Shown here one piece after another: positions 48,208 to 59,261 of a DNA stretch of 64,000 nt. Every line of letters begins with the position of its first letter. Position 1 is the first letter of the stretch. The stretch is from Novosphingobium sp. ST904 (lineage in GTDB: Bacteria > Pseudomonadota > Alphaproteobacteria > Sphingomonadales > Sphingomonadaceae): positions 1-64,000 of the forward strand of contig NZ_LGJH01000152.1 of assembly GCF_001298105.1 (NCBI RefSeq), read 5' to 3'. The position numbers and the translations under genes are program-made. Under the pieces are notes generated by a model. The model ran no database searches and was not told the DNA's origin. It saw only the letters and a list, made by a program, of their open reading frames with translations.

Positions 48208-49283
48208 CTACTTCCGTTCGGCCTCGATCTCGTCAAGCGTCGTCCTGGCGAGTTTCAGGAAGTTCAGGGTATCGACCTGCGCCGAAGGAATGTCCTTACG
48301 GAAAGTGGCGAAGCCGTGGACGAGGCCCTTGCCTTCGTAGTAAGTCGTTGGAACGCCTGCCGCGATAAGCTTGCCCGCATAGGCGCGCCCCTGATCCCGC
48401 AACGGATCGAGACCGGCCGTCACCAGCACGGTCGGCGGCAATCCGGCCAGATCGCCAAGCAATGGCGACGTCCGCAAGCTTTTCGGATCGGCGGCATAGT
48501 GCTGACGGAAATAGACCGTAACGCTGTCATCAAGACCATAGCCCGTGCCGAACTGGCGAAGTGACGGATACTCGTTCACGAAATCCGCGGCAGGGTAGAT
48601 CGGCAACTGCATGATGACCGGAACTGCCGCCGGCTTGTCGCGCAGCGCCGCCGCAACGATCAGGGTCAGGTTCCCGCCGGCGCTGTCTCCGCTCAGGACC
48701 AGGCCGGTGACGCCGAGACCAAGCGCCTTGCCGTTACCCGCGATCCAGCGCGCAGCCGCCTCGCCATCGTCCGGTGCCGCGGGCCAGGGATGTTCGGGAG
48801 CGAGCCTGTACTCCACCGAAACAACGGGCAGATCCAGTTGGCGCGAGATTTCGGCTGCCAGAGCCGCATGGGTCTCCACGCTGCCCAATACGAAGCCGCC
48901 GCCGTGATAGAACACCACGACCGGTCCGGGCCCGCGATCGCGCGAACGTCGAACACCCGTAGCGCCATCGCACCGCCCGGCCCCGGCATCTCGAATTTTC
49001 GATCAACCGCAAGATTGCCGACCGGAAGATCGCGAGACGGCATTGCCGAAGGCGGCAACTTGCGAATTTGGGCGATTGTTTCGGCGGTCAACGGAGGCAG
49101 CGGCTGTGCACTGGAAGCCCTGAGATAAGCCGCCACATCGGGGCGGACATAAGGCGCCGCCTGCGTCATGCTGACTGCAGCATCCTTCGCCGCGAGGTGG
49201 GCCGGTGCGGCCAGTGTCATGAAAACAGAAAGCAACAGCCCCGATCGGCAGGCACGATTCTTCGAATCGGTCATGAAATGCAT
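48208..49283 (-). CDS. Exported alpha/beta hydrolase, HSL-type esterase (frameshift)
   Basis: About 357 residues with a signal peptide (SGLLLSVFMTLAAPAHLAAK). The oxyanion loop HGGGFVLGSVE, nucleophile elbow GDSAGGN, a later Asp and the catalytic His in KGLVHGFATF place it among family IV (hormone-sensitive lipase-like) esterases. The N-terminal third is in another frame; a one-base deletion near 48940 joins RVFDVRA to RDRGPGPVVVFYHGGG. It could cleave esters of the cluster substrate in the periplasm. Starts at 49283 or 49274 fit the ribosome site about equally. Confidence 0.82.
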
Positions 49284-49368
49284 CCTCTCCTCCCCTGTAG
49301 GGAGGGCTGTTTTACGTATGCATTTCACGCTTGGCGAGCGGGAGACTACTGCGTCCCCCACTCCTGCA

Positions 49369-51915
49369 TCAATAAACGCCGCCCTGTTGCTCGGCAAAGT
49401 CCTGCGCCTCACCAGCGGCGGCGGCGGCCGAGGCCTGCCGTGCTTCCTGGGCACCGCGAATTTCGGAAACCAGCGCATCGCGGCGACGGGCGAACTCGTC
49501 TTCCGGCGTGTACTGCCGCGGCTCCGTATCGGGCTTGAAAGCTTCCCAGATGACCGCGGCCTTGGGATCGTTGCCAGGCTCGACACCCATGACCTGCTTG
49601 CCGGTCACCCGATCGATGCGCACCATCCTGATCCCCGCCGGAGCGACGAAAGGCTGCACGCCCCACCTTGCCCTCGTGGCCTGGACGACCTGCTTGAAGA
49701 TCGGCGCCGCAATCCGTCCGCCTTGCGCGTATCCGCCAAGCGAACGCGGGGAATCGTAGCCGAGATAGACGCCGCCGACATAGTCCTGCGTCCCGCCCAC
49801 GAACCACACGTCCGTCGGGCCGTTGGTCGTACCTGTCTTGCCGAACATCGGCATGTTGAGATCGCGCAGGGTAACGGCCGTGCCGCGGGTAACGACACCC
49901 TCAAGCATGTGGACCACCTGATAGGCAGTGCCGGCATCGATCACCTGCTTGCCCTTGCGGTCTATGCGCGGCATCGGTTTGCCGTCCCACTCGGCCATAT
50001 TGCAGGTATCGCAGCGCCGGTTGTCGGCCTTCCAGATCACCTTGCCGTTGCGATCCTGCACATAGTCGACCACCGAGGAACCGAACTGGACACCGTTGTT
50101 AGCGAGCGCCGAATAAGCGTTGACCATGCGTGACACAGTTGTCTCGCCAGCGCCCAGCGCGAACGAAAGGTACGGCTTGTATTCGCCGATACCCACCGTC
50201 TTGAAAGTCTTGACTACGCGCGACATCCCGGTGTCGTTGGCAATGCGTACCGTCATCAGGTTTCGCGACTGCTCAAGGCCCCAGCGCATCGTGTGGCTGC
50301 CGCTTCCGCCTGCTCCGCCAAAGTTGCGGAAGCATTTGTCACCCAGTCCCGCACCCTGATAGACACAGAATGTTCCATCGAGGACCTGCGTGGCGGGCGT
50401 CATCCCGTATTGGAGACCGGTCGCATAGACGAAAGGCTTGATCGTCGAACCCGGCTGGCGCTCGGCCTGGATGGCGCGGTTGAAGGCATCGAGCCCCGAA
50501 TCGAAACCGCCCTGCATCGCCATCACACGGCCGGTCGCCGGCTGTTCGATAACCATCCCGCCGGACACTTCGGGAATCGTGCGGACCGCATAAGTGCCTG
50601 AAGAAACAGGCGCAGCCGCCACGAGATCCCCTGTCTTGGCAAGGTCCGGCACATTGGTGAGCGCGGCGATGTTACCGTCCGAGAACCCGATGCGCCCGGT
50701 CGAACCGCTGCGATCGAGGATCACGCCGATGCGCCAATCCTTGTAGTCGATCGTCTTGTTGGAGACGATCAACTGGGTCTGCCAAGAGTCCAGGTCGTTG
50801 ATATGGGCAATCGGGTGCGCCCAGGCGCGGTTGCCCTGATAGCGCAGGAGACCGGCACGAAGGCCGTCCCGCACCGCGTCCTGCATCTGCGTATCAAGGG
50901 AGGTGCGAACCCAGAGCCCGCCTGCATAGACGCTGTTCGGCCCATCCTCGGCCTTTTCGCCATACTGGTCGATCAGACGGCGGCGGACTTCCTCGATGAA
51001 GTAGCCATTGCCGGTCGGATAGGTTTCCGCGCGCCGAGGAATGAGGCCGAGCGGCTGAGACTTGGCGGCTTCGGCATCGGCGCGGCTGGCCCAGCCATTC
51101 TCGACCATCTGGCCGAGCACCCAGTTGCGGCGCTCGATCGCCATGCCTTCATATTGCTTGCGACCGTAGCGCTCCGGCGCCTTGGGCAGGATCGCCAGGA
51201 ATGCCACTTCGTGAAGCTGGAGCTGATCGACGTCCTTGCCGAAGTAGGCGCGTGCCGCAGCCTGAACGCCGAAGCTCTGCCGCCCGAGGGGAATCTCGTT
51301 AAGGTAGAGTTCGAGGATCTGCTGCTTGGTCAACACGCCTTCGATGCGGCGGGCGACGACCATTTCCTTGAGCTTGCGGGTGACCGAATATTCGTCACCG
51401 ATCAGGATGTTCTTGGCGACCTGCTGGGTGATCGTCGAACCGCCCCGGGCCCGTCCGCCGGTGCCGAGCTTGGAAGCATAGTCCACCACCGCCCCCGCCA
51501 GACCGGTCACATCGACACCGCCGTGCGTCCAGAAGGTCTTGTCCTCGGCCGAGAGGAAAGCATCCACCAGCGGCCTGGGAAAATCGACATATCGCAGCTG
51601 AACGCGCCGCTCACGGGCGTAACTGTAAACGATCTCGCCATCGATCCCGCGAACCATGGTCGGCAGCGGCGGCTGGTATTCGAGCAGCTTGTTGGCGTCG
51701 GGAAGGTCATGCGTGAAACCTACCCAAAGGCCACCTAGAACGACCAGACCGGCACCTGCGACGTAGCTTAGGCGCCGCAGCCCCTTGCGTTCGCGCCAAG
51801 CCCTGCCCAAGCCTGAAAAACGGCCTGCAAATCGCCCGCCAGCTCCACGACGGATGCGGTAATGGGCGTCCTCGGGCGGCTGTTCGGAGCCGTTCTCGAT
51901 GATCTCGTCGGTCAT
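49369..51915 (-). CDS. mrcA: Penicillin-binding protein 1A
   Basis: An 848-residue bifunctional class A PBP of the inner membrane. A cytoplasmic tail and one membrane anchor (VAGAGLVVLGGLWVGFT) precede the glycosyltransferase domain (AEDKTFWTHGGVDVTGLAG, GGSTITQQVAKN) and the transpeptidase domain with the active-site ERQPGSTIKPF (SxxK), SRNL (SxN) and FGKTGTTNGPT (KTG). It polymerises and cross-links peptidoglycan. It follows the amidase gene on the same strand with a 90-bp gap, a conserved alphaproteobacterial pairing. Confidence 0.95.
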   Translation of the reverse strand: MTDEIIENGSEQPPEDAHYRIRRGAGGRFAGRFSGLGRAWRERKGLRRLSYVAGAGLVVLGGLWVGFTHDLPDANKLLEYQPPLPTMVRGIDGEIVYSYARERRVQLRYVDFPRPLVDAFLSAEDKTFWTHGGVDVTGLAGAVVDYASKLGTGGRARGGSTITQQVAKNILIGDEYSVTRKLKEMVVARRIEGVLTKQQILELYLNEIPLGRQSFGVQAAARAYFGKDVDQLQLHEVAFLAILPKAPERYGRKQYEGMAIERRNWVLGQMVENGWASRADAEAAKSQPLGLIPRRAETYPTGNGYFIEEVRRRLIDQYGEKAEDGPNSVYAGGLWVRTSLDTQMQDAVRDGLRAGLLRYQGNRAWAHPIAHINDLDSWQTQLIVSNKTIDYKDWRIGVILDRSGSTGRIGFSDGNIAALTNVPDLAKTGDLVAAAPVSSGTYAVRTIPEVSGGMVIEQPATGRVMAMQGGFDSGLDAFNRAIQAERQPGSTIKPFVYATGLQYGMTPATQVLDGTFCVYQGAGLGDKCFRNFGGAGGSGSHTMRWGLEQSRNLMTVRIANDTGMSRVVKTFKTVGIGEYKPYLSFALGAGETTVSRMVNAYSALANNGVQFGSSVVDYVQDRNGKVIWKADNRRCDTCNMAEWDGKPMPRIDRKGKQVIDAGTAYQVVHMLEGVVTRGTAVTLRDLNMPMFGKTGTTNGPTDVWFVGGTQDYVGGVYLGYDSPRSLGGYAQGGRIAAPIFKQVVQATRARWGVQPFVAPAGIRMVRIDRVTGKQVMGVEPGNDPKAAVIWEAFKPDTEPRQYTPEDEFARRRDALVSEIRGAQEARQASAAAAAGEAQDFAEQQGGVY

Positions 51916-52005
51916 TGCGAGTGCCCTCTAGCACGCCCCTTTCGCGCAAGGCCAGACGCGCCGCGCTCTTTTCGTCGCAGTGCCCGTCCTGCCTGCGCCC
52001 GCGGC

Positions 52006-52874
52006 TCAGCCACCACCGTTCCTTGCGAAGTACGCGCGGATCGCGCGGGCAGCGGCATCGGCGAGCGCCTGTTGACCGGCCCGCGAAGTCAGAACCTGAG
52101 CATCGCCCTGATTGTTGATATATCCCGTTTCGAACAGGATCGAGGGGATGTCCGGCGCCTTGAGCACGGCCAGAGCCGCCGTCTCCACCTGTTCCCGGTG
52201 GAGCCCGAGACCTGCCGCGCGCAGTTCGCGCAGCACCAGTTCGCCCGCCTGCGTGGACCCCGCCTGGGTTCCGCGCTGCGACAGGTCGAGCAGGATCGCG
52301 CCGACGCTCTGGCTGGTCTGCGAAAGAGCGACGCCGTTCACTCGTCCGGCCTCGTTCTCCCGCGCGGCAAAACGCTCGGCCGCCTCGCTCGACCCTTTTT
52401 CCGACAATACATAGATGCTCGCGCCGCGCGCCGAATCGCTGTCCGCGCTATCCGCATGGACGAAACGAAAAGATCAGCCCCAAGTCGGCGCGCCATATCG
52501 GGCCGGTCCGGCAGGGAAATAAAGCGGTCGGTATCGCGCGTCAGCGCTACCCTCACCCCGCCGCCCTCGACCAGACGATTGCGCAGCATCAGCGCGATCC
52601 GCAGCGCAACCGCCTTTTCCTTGACCTCGCCCTGCCCGGCTCCGGGATCGAAGCCCCCGTGCCCTGCATCGATAACGACCAGCGGCCGGCTCGAATCCGC
52701 AGGACCGTCGACGCGCGGCAGGTCGACCGGCGTGCCTGCCGCGGGCATGTCGAAACGAACGACGTAATCGAGATCGCGCGGAGAAACGAAGAAACGCGGT
52801 CCCACAACCGCCAAAGCGATCGCCAGCGCCAGGGGCGCGGAAAGGATCATGACCAGCTGGATGCTGCGCGACAT
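52006..52874 (-). CDS. amiC: N-acetylmuramoyl-L-alanine amidase (frameshift)
   Basis: About 289 residues, an exported amidase_3 enzyme that splits septal peptidoglycan. A hydrophobic leader (LVMILSAPLALAIALAVVG) is followed by zinc-site motifs DAGHGGFDPGAG, VKEKAVAL and ILFETGYINN. The frame shifts near 52470, where one added base restores the second zinc His (SVHADSADS) and the following SIYVLSEKGSSEAAERFA. The start at 52874 gives the leader. It forms an operon with mrcA and is divergent from rne. Confidence 0.85.
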
Positions 52875-53530
52875 GGAGTTTTGACTAGGATCGCATGATC
52901 GCCCCCGCAATACTGCCGATCTGCCCTTTTCCCCCATTTTTACGCCTCGAACCGCAATCCCGGCAGTGATCCTGCATGGCGTTCGGCAATGAACTTGCCC
53001 TGCGGGACCATGGGAACTTGCCGTGCCGGGCCATGGATGCTAGGCCAATTCGACCCGGGGCTCGGAAGCTTTCGGTCCTCACATGCCGGACAGACACCAC
53101 ACTGGATGGTGCCGGACAGGATCGGTCAAGCCAGAACCCGGCCGTCAAAGCCGGAAAATCCGTTCCGGAACCAACAGGTTGACGCGAGAGATGAGAAGCC
53201 AATTGCCGCTATGCCAGCCAGTCCCCGAAAGGGCGTGGGCGGTATCGCAGCAATTTTCCGCGTGTCCGAATTCGCCACGCGCACTTCCGCTCGCAGACAC
53301 GCCGGCCATCCGCAAGGTTGCCGGCCCCTCCGCCGCCCTGACGGCGGCAGACACGAAAACAGTCGCACTCGGAGCGCTGGATTGCTCCGTTTCCACACTT
53401 ACCCCCGCCCGCGTCGAGACGCGTCCTGCCGCATCCGGCAGACCCAAGGCTTTCGCAGCGGGCATCATCGAACAAACTCGCGCCACTTCGGCTGATCCGG
53501 CCGGAGCAGAGCGCGTCTGGAGAATACACA
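52875..53530. other. Intergenic region upstream of rne
   Basis: About 656 bp between the divergent amidase and RNase E genes. I see no convincing gene; open frames here lack start context and conserved motifs. It probably holds both promoters and a long rne 5' leader, consistent with RNase E autoregulation through its own 5' UTR in other bacteria. Short inverted repeats such as CCGGAA-6nt-TTCCGG (53151-53168) occur. Confidence 0.5.
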
Positions 53531-56316
53531 ATGGCAACGCGCATGCTCATCGATGCGCGCCACCCGGAAGAAACGCGGGTGGCGGTACTCAAGGGAAATC
53601 GCATTGAAGAGTTCGATTTCGAATCAGCCGACAAGAAGCAGATAAAAGGCAACATCTACCTGGCGAAGGTCACCCGCGTGGAACCTTCGCTTCAGGCGGC
53701 CTTCGTCGATTTCGGCGGCAATCGTCACGGATTCCTCGCCTTCAGCGAAATTCATCCCGACTATTACCAGATCCCCAAGGAGGACCGCGAGGCCCTGCTG
53801 GCGGAAGAAGCCGCCCATGCCGAGGAAGAAGCCGCCCTGCGCGCTTCCGAAGGCGATGACGAGGACGAGGAAGGCGGCGAAGGCTACGACGACGGCGGCC
53901 TGACCGAGGTAGACACGTCCGAGAAGGACCATGTCGCCACGATCGAGGACGGCAACGTCGAGAACGGCTTCGACAATGCCGAGGACGGCGAGGAAGAATC
54001 CGCCGACGAAAGCAATGGCGAGGCATCGGGCCGTGGTCGCCGCGGCCGTGGTCGCCGGCAGGGCGGCCGCAACTCGGGCCGTTCGAAGGAAGCCGATGAC
54101 CTGCGTGCCCGCCGCATGGCGCTGCGCCGCCGCTACAAGATCCAGGACGTCATCCACCGCCGCCAGGTGCTGCTGGTGCAGGTCGTCAAGGAGGAGCGCG
54201 GCAACAAGGGCGCGGCCCTCACCACTTACCTCAGCCTCGCGGGCCGCTACTGCGTGCTCATGCCGAATTCGAGCCATGGCGGCGGCATCAGCCGCAAGAT
54301 CAGCTCGGCCTCGGACCGCAAGCGCCTGAAGTCGATTATCGCCGAGCTCGACCTGCCGCGCTCGATGGGCTGCATCGTCCGCACCGCCGGGCTCCAGCGC
54401 ACCAAGACCGAAATCAAGCGTGACTTCGACTATCTCGCCCGCCTCTGGGACGAGCTGCGCGAAATGACGATGCGCTCGGCCGCGCCGGCGCTGATCCACT
54501 CGGACAGCGATCTCATCAAGCGCGCGATCCGCGACATCTACAACCGCGATATCGAGGAAGTGATCGTCGAGGGCGAGGAAGGCTATCGCGCGGCGAAGGA
54601 CTTCATGAAGCTCCTGATGCCGAGCCACGGCCGCAAGGTTAAGCCCTATGCCGATCCGGTGCCGCTGTTCCAGCGCTTCGGCGCCGAGGACCAGCTGACC
54701 GCGATGTACGATCCGGTCGTGCAGCTTCGCTCGGGCGGCTACATCGTCATCAACCCGACCGAAGCTCTGGTTTCGATCGACATCAACTCGGGCCGCGCCA
54801 CCAAGGAGCACGGCATCGAGCAGACGGCGGTCGCCACCAACCTCGAAGCCGCGCAGGAAATCGCGCGCCAGCTTCGCCTGCGCGACATGGCCGGCCTTGT
54901 CGTCATCGACTTCATCGACATGGAGTACGGCTCCAACGTCCGCAAGGTCGAGAAGGCGGTCAAGGAAGCGCTCAAGAACGATCGCGCCCGCATCCAGGTC
55001 GGTCGCATTTCCAGCTTCGGCCTGATGGAAATGAGCCGCCAGCGCTGCGTACCGGCGTTCTGGAAGCGACCACCCGCTCCTGCCCCCACTGCGACGGCAC
55101 CGGTCTCGTCCGCACCGCCAGCTCGGCAGGCCTCTCGGCGCTGCGCCTCATCGAGGACGAAGCCGCCAAGGGCAAGGGCATCGTGGTTTCGCTCTTCGCG
55201 TCGACCGAAGCGGCGATCTACCTGCTCAACGCCAAGCGCACCGACCTCGCCGACATCGAGGACCGCTACGGCGTCAACGTCGAAGTGATCCCCGAGGGCG
55301 AGAACGAAGGCGCGAAGATGCGCGTCATCTCGTCGGGTCCACGCAACGAGTTCGTGCCCCGCTTCGATCCGATCGCCGAAGACGTCGAGGATGATTTCAT
55401 CGACGAGGAAGAGGAAGAGCTCGAGGAAGAGAACGAGCGCGAGGAAGCGCGCGAGCGTGGTGACGACGGTGAAGGCGGTTCGCGCCGCAAGCGCCGCAAG
55501 CGCCGCCGTGGCCGTGGCCGCGATCGCCGCGACGAGCAGGGTTCGGACGAAACCTCCGAGGACGATGCCGAGGCAGAGACCGAAGAAGGCGAAGCCGAGA
55601 GCGACGCCGATGCCGACGCAACCGAAGAAGGCGCTGCGCCCGCAGCCGAGGGTGACGAATCGGATGCGCCGCGCAAGCGTCGCCGCCGTGGTGGCCGCCG
55701 CCGCCGTGGACGTCGTGGTGACGAAAACGGCGAGAACGGTTTCGCATCCGAAGCCGGTGACGAAGGCACCGAAGAAGGCACCGAAGCGGAAGCTCCTGCC
55801 GAAGTGGTCGCCGAAGTCGTCGTTGCGGCAGAGCCTGTCGTGACCGCGGAGGAAGCTCCGGCCAAGCCGAAGCGCAGCCGCCGCAAGAAGGCCGACACTG
55901 CAGAGGCAGTTGCCGAGGCTCCGGCCGAAGCCGCAGTCGAGCCAGTGGCCGCCGAAGCGGAGGAAGCTCCCGCCAAGCCGAAGCGCACCCGTCGCAAGAA
56001 GGCCGACACCGCAGAAGCGGAAGAGGCTCCGGCAGCAGCACCTGCCAAGACGGCGACCAAGGCGGCAAAGGCTCCGGCCAGGTCCCGTTCGGCTGCCAAG
56101 CCCGCCGAGGGCGAGGAAGCTGCTGAAAAGCCGAAGCGCACCCGTCGCAAGAAGGCCGATCCGGCAACCGAAGTCGCGGCCGCGGCAGAGGAACCGGCAG
56201 TAACCGCCCCGGCGAACGATGAGTACGCTGCTGAAGCCTCGAACGGCGAAGATGGCGACTCGGCCGAACAGGGCGGTCCGCGTCGCGGCTGGTGGCAGCG
56301 CACCTTCGGCAACTGA
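53531..56316 (+). CDS. rne: Ribonuclease E (frameshift)
   Basis: About 928 residues, the endonuclease core of the RNA degradosome. An S1 domain (about 37-70 and after an acidic insertion at about 100-170) and catalytic domain with DFIDMEYGSNVRK and IDINSGRATKEHG (catalytic Asp) are read from 53531. The frame breaks near 55037 before the zinc-link CPHCDGTG; one added C restores SRQRLRTGVLEATTRSCPHC. The C-terminal tail alternates acidic runs with RRKRRR blocks and three copies of KPKR(S/T)RRKKAD, a disordered RNA- and partner-binding scaffold. GGAGAA precedes the start. Confidence 0.93.
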
Positions 56317-56370
56317 CGAAGGCGTGCCGCGGGAAAGGACCTGAAAAGGTCTTTCCCAGGCCCAGGATCA

Positions 56371-56403
56371 AAGGCCTCGCACGGAAACGTGCGGGGCCTT
56401 TTT
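56371..56403 (+). terminator. Rho-independent terminator of rne
   Basis: A 13-bp stem with one T-G pair (56371-56383 with 56388-56400, GAAA loop) followed by TTTTT (56399-56403), 55 bp past the rne stop. Confidence 0.9.
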
Positions 56404-56591
56404 CCTGTGTTCGATGCAGCGGGAAGTCGGCCAGGATGCATTTCCGGCACGCCATCCGACCGACGATGCAAGCCATCGAAGGGCCGAAACCGCAATTCCA
56501 CTGACACTGGCCCTTGCCCCGCGCGACTGAATCGCTAAGGGGACTTTCAGTCGCGGTTCATGCCGCAGTGCAAGATCACGGGGATTTCTTC

Positions 56592-57370
56592 ATGGCGACC
56601 TTCACCCTCCCGGCCAACAGCAAGATCAAGAAGCAGGGCAACGTCCACAAGGCCGAGGGCGCCGCGCGCGTGAAGAAGTTCACCGTCTACCGCTACGACC
56701 CGGACTCGGGGCAGAACCCGCGCTACGACACGTTCGAGATCGATCTGACAATTGCGGCCCGATGGTTCTCGACGCGCTCATCAAGATGAAGAGCGAACAG
56801 GACCCCAGCCTGACGTTCCGCCGTTCGTGCCGCGAAGGCATCTGCGGTTCCTGCGCGATGAACCTCAACGGCAAGAACGGCCTCGCCTGCACGACCGCGA
56901 TCGAGGACCTCAAGGGCGATATCCGCATCACCCCGCTGCCGCACATGGAAGTCATCAAGGACCTCGTCCCCGACTTCACGCATTTCTACGCGCAGTACGC
57001 CTCGATCCGCCCCTGGCTGCAGACGGTTTCGACCACGCCCGGCAAGGAGCGCCTGCAGAGCCCCGAACAGCGCGAAAAGCTGGACGGCCTCTACGAATGC
57101 ATCCTGTGCGCCTGCTGCTCGACCTCCTGCCCGAGCTACTGGTGGAACTCCGACAAGTTCCTCGGCCCGGCGATCCTGCTCCAGGCCTATCGCTGGCTGG
57201 CCGACAGCCGCGACGAGATGACCGGCGAGCGCCTTGACGAGCTGGAAGATCCCTTCCGTCTCTATCGCTGCCACACCATCATGAACTGCGCCAACGTCTG
57301 CCCCAAGGGCCTGTCGCCGGCGCGCGCCATCGCCGAAATCAAGAAGATGCAGGCCGAGCGCCAGGTCTGA
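56592..57370 (+). CDS. sdhB: Succinate dehydrogenase iron-sulfur subunit (frameshift)
   Basis: About 259 residues, the SdhB subunit passing electrons from the flavin to quinone in complex II. The [2Fe-2S] ligands are in [12 protein letters not shown], the [4Fe-4S] in [16 protein letters not shown] and the [3Fe-4S] in [14 protein letters not shown]. The N-terminus [17 protein letters not shown] is in another frame; near 56746 one added G restores [18 protein letters not shown]. The rest of the sdh operon is not adjacent here; rne precedes it with its own terminator, so sdhCDA must lie elsewhere or upstream is rearranged. Confidence 0.92.
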
Positions 57371-57405
57371 GCCTCCCGGCTCGATCACCGGCAAGCGAAT
57401 CCGAC

Positions 57406-57864
57406 GTGTCGTCCGATACAGCATTCATCCATGGGCCGGCTCCGGGGAACCCGGGCTGGCTTACCTGGAACCTTGAAGACGACACCCGCTTCAATGCGGT
57501 GGGCCTCGGCCCGATGATCATCAGGCGCGAAGGCGAGCGTAGTGCCCGCGTCCGCCTGATCGATCTCGAAACGCGCCACAGCAACATGCACGGCAACGTG
57601 CATGGCGGCGTCACCCTTGCCTTCATCGACGTTGCCATGTTCGCGACGATGTTCTGCGTCCTGGGCGCCGAAGTCACGGGCTCCGTTACGCTCGACCTCC
57701 ACAACCAGTTTATCGGTGCCGGCCGCATCGGCGCGCCGCTGGACGTGGTATGCGAAGTCATGCGCGAAACCGGCCGCCTCGTGTTCCTTCGCGGAACCGC
57801 CGAACAGGGTGACAACCTCGTGTCGAGCTTCGTCGGCACCCTGCGCAAGCCGAGCCTGCGATGA
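57406..57864 (+). CDS. PaaI-type acyl-CoA thioesterase
   Basis: A 152-residue hot-dog-fold thioesterase. The catalytic region NMHGNVHGGVTLAFIDVAMF matches the PaaI/YbgC-like group that hydrolyses acyl- or aryl-CoA esters. A GTG start at 57406 is chosen; the stop overlaps the ZapE start by four bases (ATGA), so the two are translated together. It may clear CoA esters formed by the nearby catabolic enzymes, but this is inference. Confidence 0.82.
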   Translation: MSSDTAFIHGPAPGNPGWLTWNLEDDTRFNAVGLGPMIIRREGERSARVRLIDLETRHSNMHGNVHGGVTLAFIDVAMFATMFCVLGAEVTGSVTLDLHNQFIGAGRIGAPLDVVCEVMRETGRLVFLRGTAEQGDNLVSSFVGTLRKPSLR

Positions 57865-58976
57865 CCGCGATGCTCGAACGCTACGAGGCTCTGGTAGCCA
57901 CCGGCGAACTGCGCTCCGACCCCGAGCAGGCGGCCGCGGCGGAACGGCTCAACCAGCTTCAGCGCGAAGTCTACAAGGCGCAGACATCCACCGGCTTCCT
58001 CGGCAAGCTGCTCGGCAAGAAAGCCCCTCCCCCGCGCGGTCTCTACATGTGGGGCGGTGTGGGGCGCGGCAAGTCGATGCTGATGGACCTGTTCCACCAG
58101 ACCCTCGACATCGAGGAAAAGCGCAGAATCCACTTCCATGCCTTCATGCTGGAAGTCCATGCGCTGCTGCGCGAGGAACGCCGCAAGGAAAGCGGCGATC
58201 CGATCCCGCCGGTGGCCGCCACTATCGCGCGCAACGTCAAGGTCCTGGCCTTCGACGAAATGGTCGTGAACAATTCCGCCGACGCCATGATCATGAGCCG
58301 GCTGTTCACCCTTCTCATCCTCGACGAGGGCGTGACGATCGTCACCACGTCGAACCGCGCCCCCAAGGACCTCTACAAGAACGGCCTCAACCGCGAGCAC
58401 TTCCTGCCCTTCATCGCGCTGATCGAGAAGGAACTGGACGTTCTGACACTCAATGGCCCGACCGACTACCGCCTGCACCGCCTCGGCGGCATGGCGACCT
58501 GGCACTACCCGCTGGGAGAGCCGGCGACGGAGCAGGTTCGAGAGGCATTCTACCGCCTGACCGACTATCCTCCAGAGGACAGCGACCACGTTCCCTCGGC
58601 TGAGCTAGACGTCGGCGGCGGGCGCATGCTGCACGTACCCAAGAGCCTCAAGGGCGTTGGCGTGTTCAGCTTCAAGCGCCTGTGCGGCGAAGCGCGCGGC
58701 GCGGCGGACTATCTTGCAATCGCACGCGCCTATCACACCGTCATTCTGGTGGGCATACCCCGGATGGGGCCGGATCGCCGGAACGAGGCCGCGCGCTTCG
58801 TGACGCTGATCGATGCGCTTTACGAGAACAAGGTGAAGCTGATCGCGGCGGCGGATGCCTCGCCTGAGGAACTTTACGCAGCGGGCGATGGCCACTTCGA
58901 ATTCGAGCGCACGGTAAGCCGTCTCAACGAGATGCAGAGCGCCGATTACCTCGCCATGGGCCACGGCGAAGACTGA
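57861..58976 (+). CDS. zapE: AFG1-like ATPase ZapE
   Basis: A 371-residue AAA-type ATPase related to yeast Afg1 and E. coli ZapE, involved in cell division under stress and in handling of respiratory-chain proteins. Walker A is WGGVGRGKSMLMD, Walker B VLAFDEMV, followed by sensor TTSNRAP. Overlaps the thioesterase gene by four bases and lies just after sdhB, a gene order seen in alphaproteobacteria. A gene-free region follows. Confidence 0.92.
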   Translation: MTAMLERYEALVATGELRSDPEQAAAAERLNQLQREVYKAQTSTGFLGKLLGKKAPPPRGLYMWGGVGRGKSMLMDLFHQTLDIEEKRRIHFHAFMLEVHALLREERRKESGDPIPPVAATIARNVKVLAFDEMVVNNSADAMIMSRLFTLLILDEGVTIVTTSNRAPKDLYKNGLNREHFLPFIALIEKELDVLTLNGPTDYRLHRLGGMATWHYPLGEPATEQVREAFYRLTDYPPEDSDHVPSAELDVGGGRMLHVPKSLKGVGVFSFKRLCGEARGAADYLAIARAYHTVILVGIPRMGPDRRNEAARFVTLIDALYENKVKLIAAADASPEELYAAGDGHFEFERTVSRLNEMQSADYLAMGHGED

Positions 58977-59096
58977 AAAGTTAACGATTTGCGAATCAGT
59001 CGTTAATGGAAATGTGCTTGAGGGCGCTCTTCCGTTAACGGATTTGCACGCCTGCGCTTCAGCACCCAGCCCCAGACCCAGCCCTCGCAAGGCAAT

Positions 59097-59131
59097 AAAA
59101 AACGCCCGATTTCCAATAGTGGAAAGGGCGT
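59097..59131 (-). terminator. Terminator downstream of the EAL gene
   Basis: A stem (59102-59107 and 59109-59114 with 59121-59131, one bulge) with six T on the minus strand (complement of 59097-59102) lies about 225 bp beyond the EAL stop. The distance means the transcript would include the micro-ORF region. Confidence 0.65.
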
Positions 59132-59261
59132 GGCTGGCGGCCGTATCAGTGGCCTTATCTATCAATTTTTAGCGGATTTCCGCCAATTTTTCTAGAATTC
59201 GGAAGGAGTATATGCGGCGTTTCGAAGAAGAGTTCCACGAAACGCGCATACGATTTGGTGA

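Noticed and set aside
53624..54811. Long minus-strand frame opposite rne
   Set aside because: Shadow of RNase E; Ala/Val/Asp composition mirrors the acidic insert.
55266..56507. Ser/Ala-rich minus-strand frame opposite the rne tail
   Set aside because: Complement of repeated acidic/basic codons; no domain.
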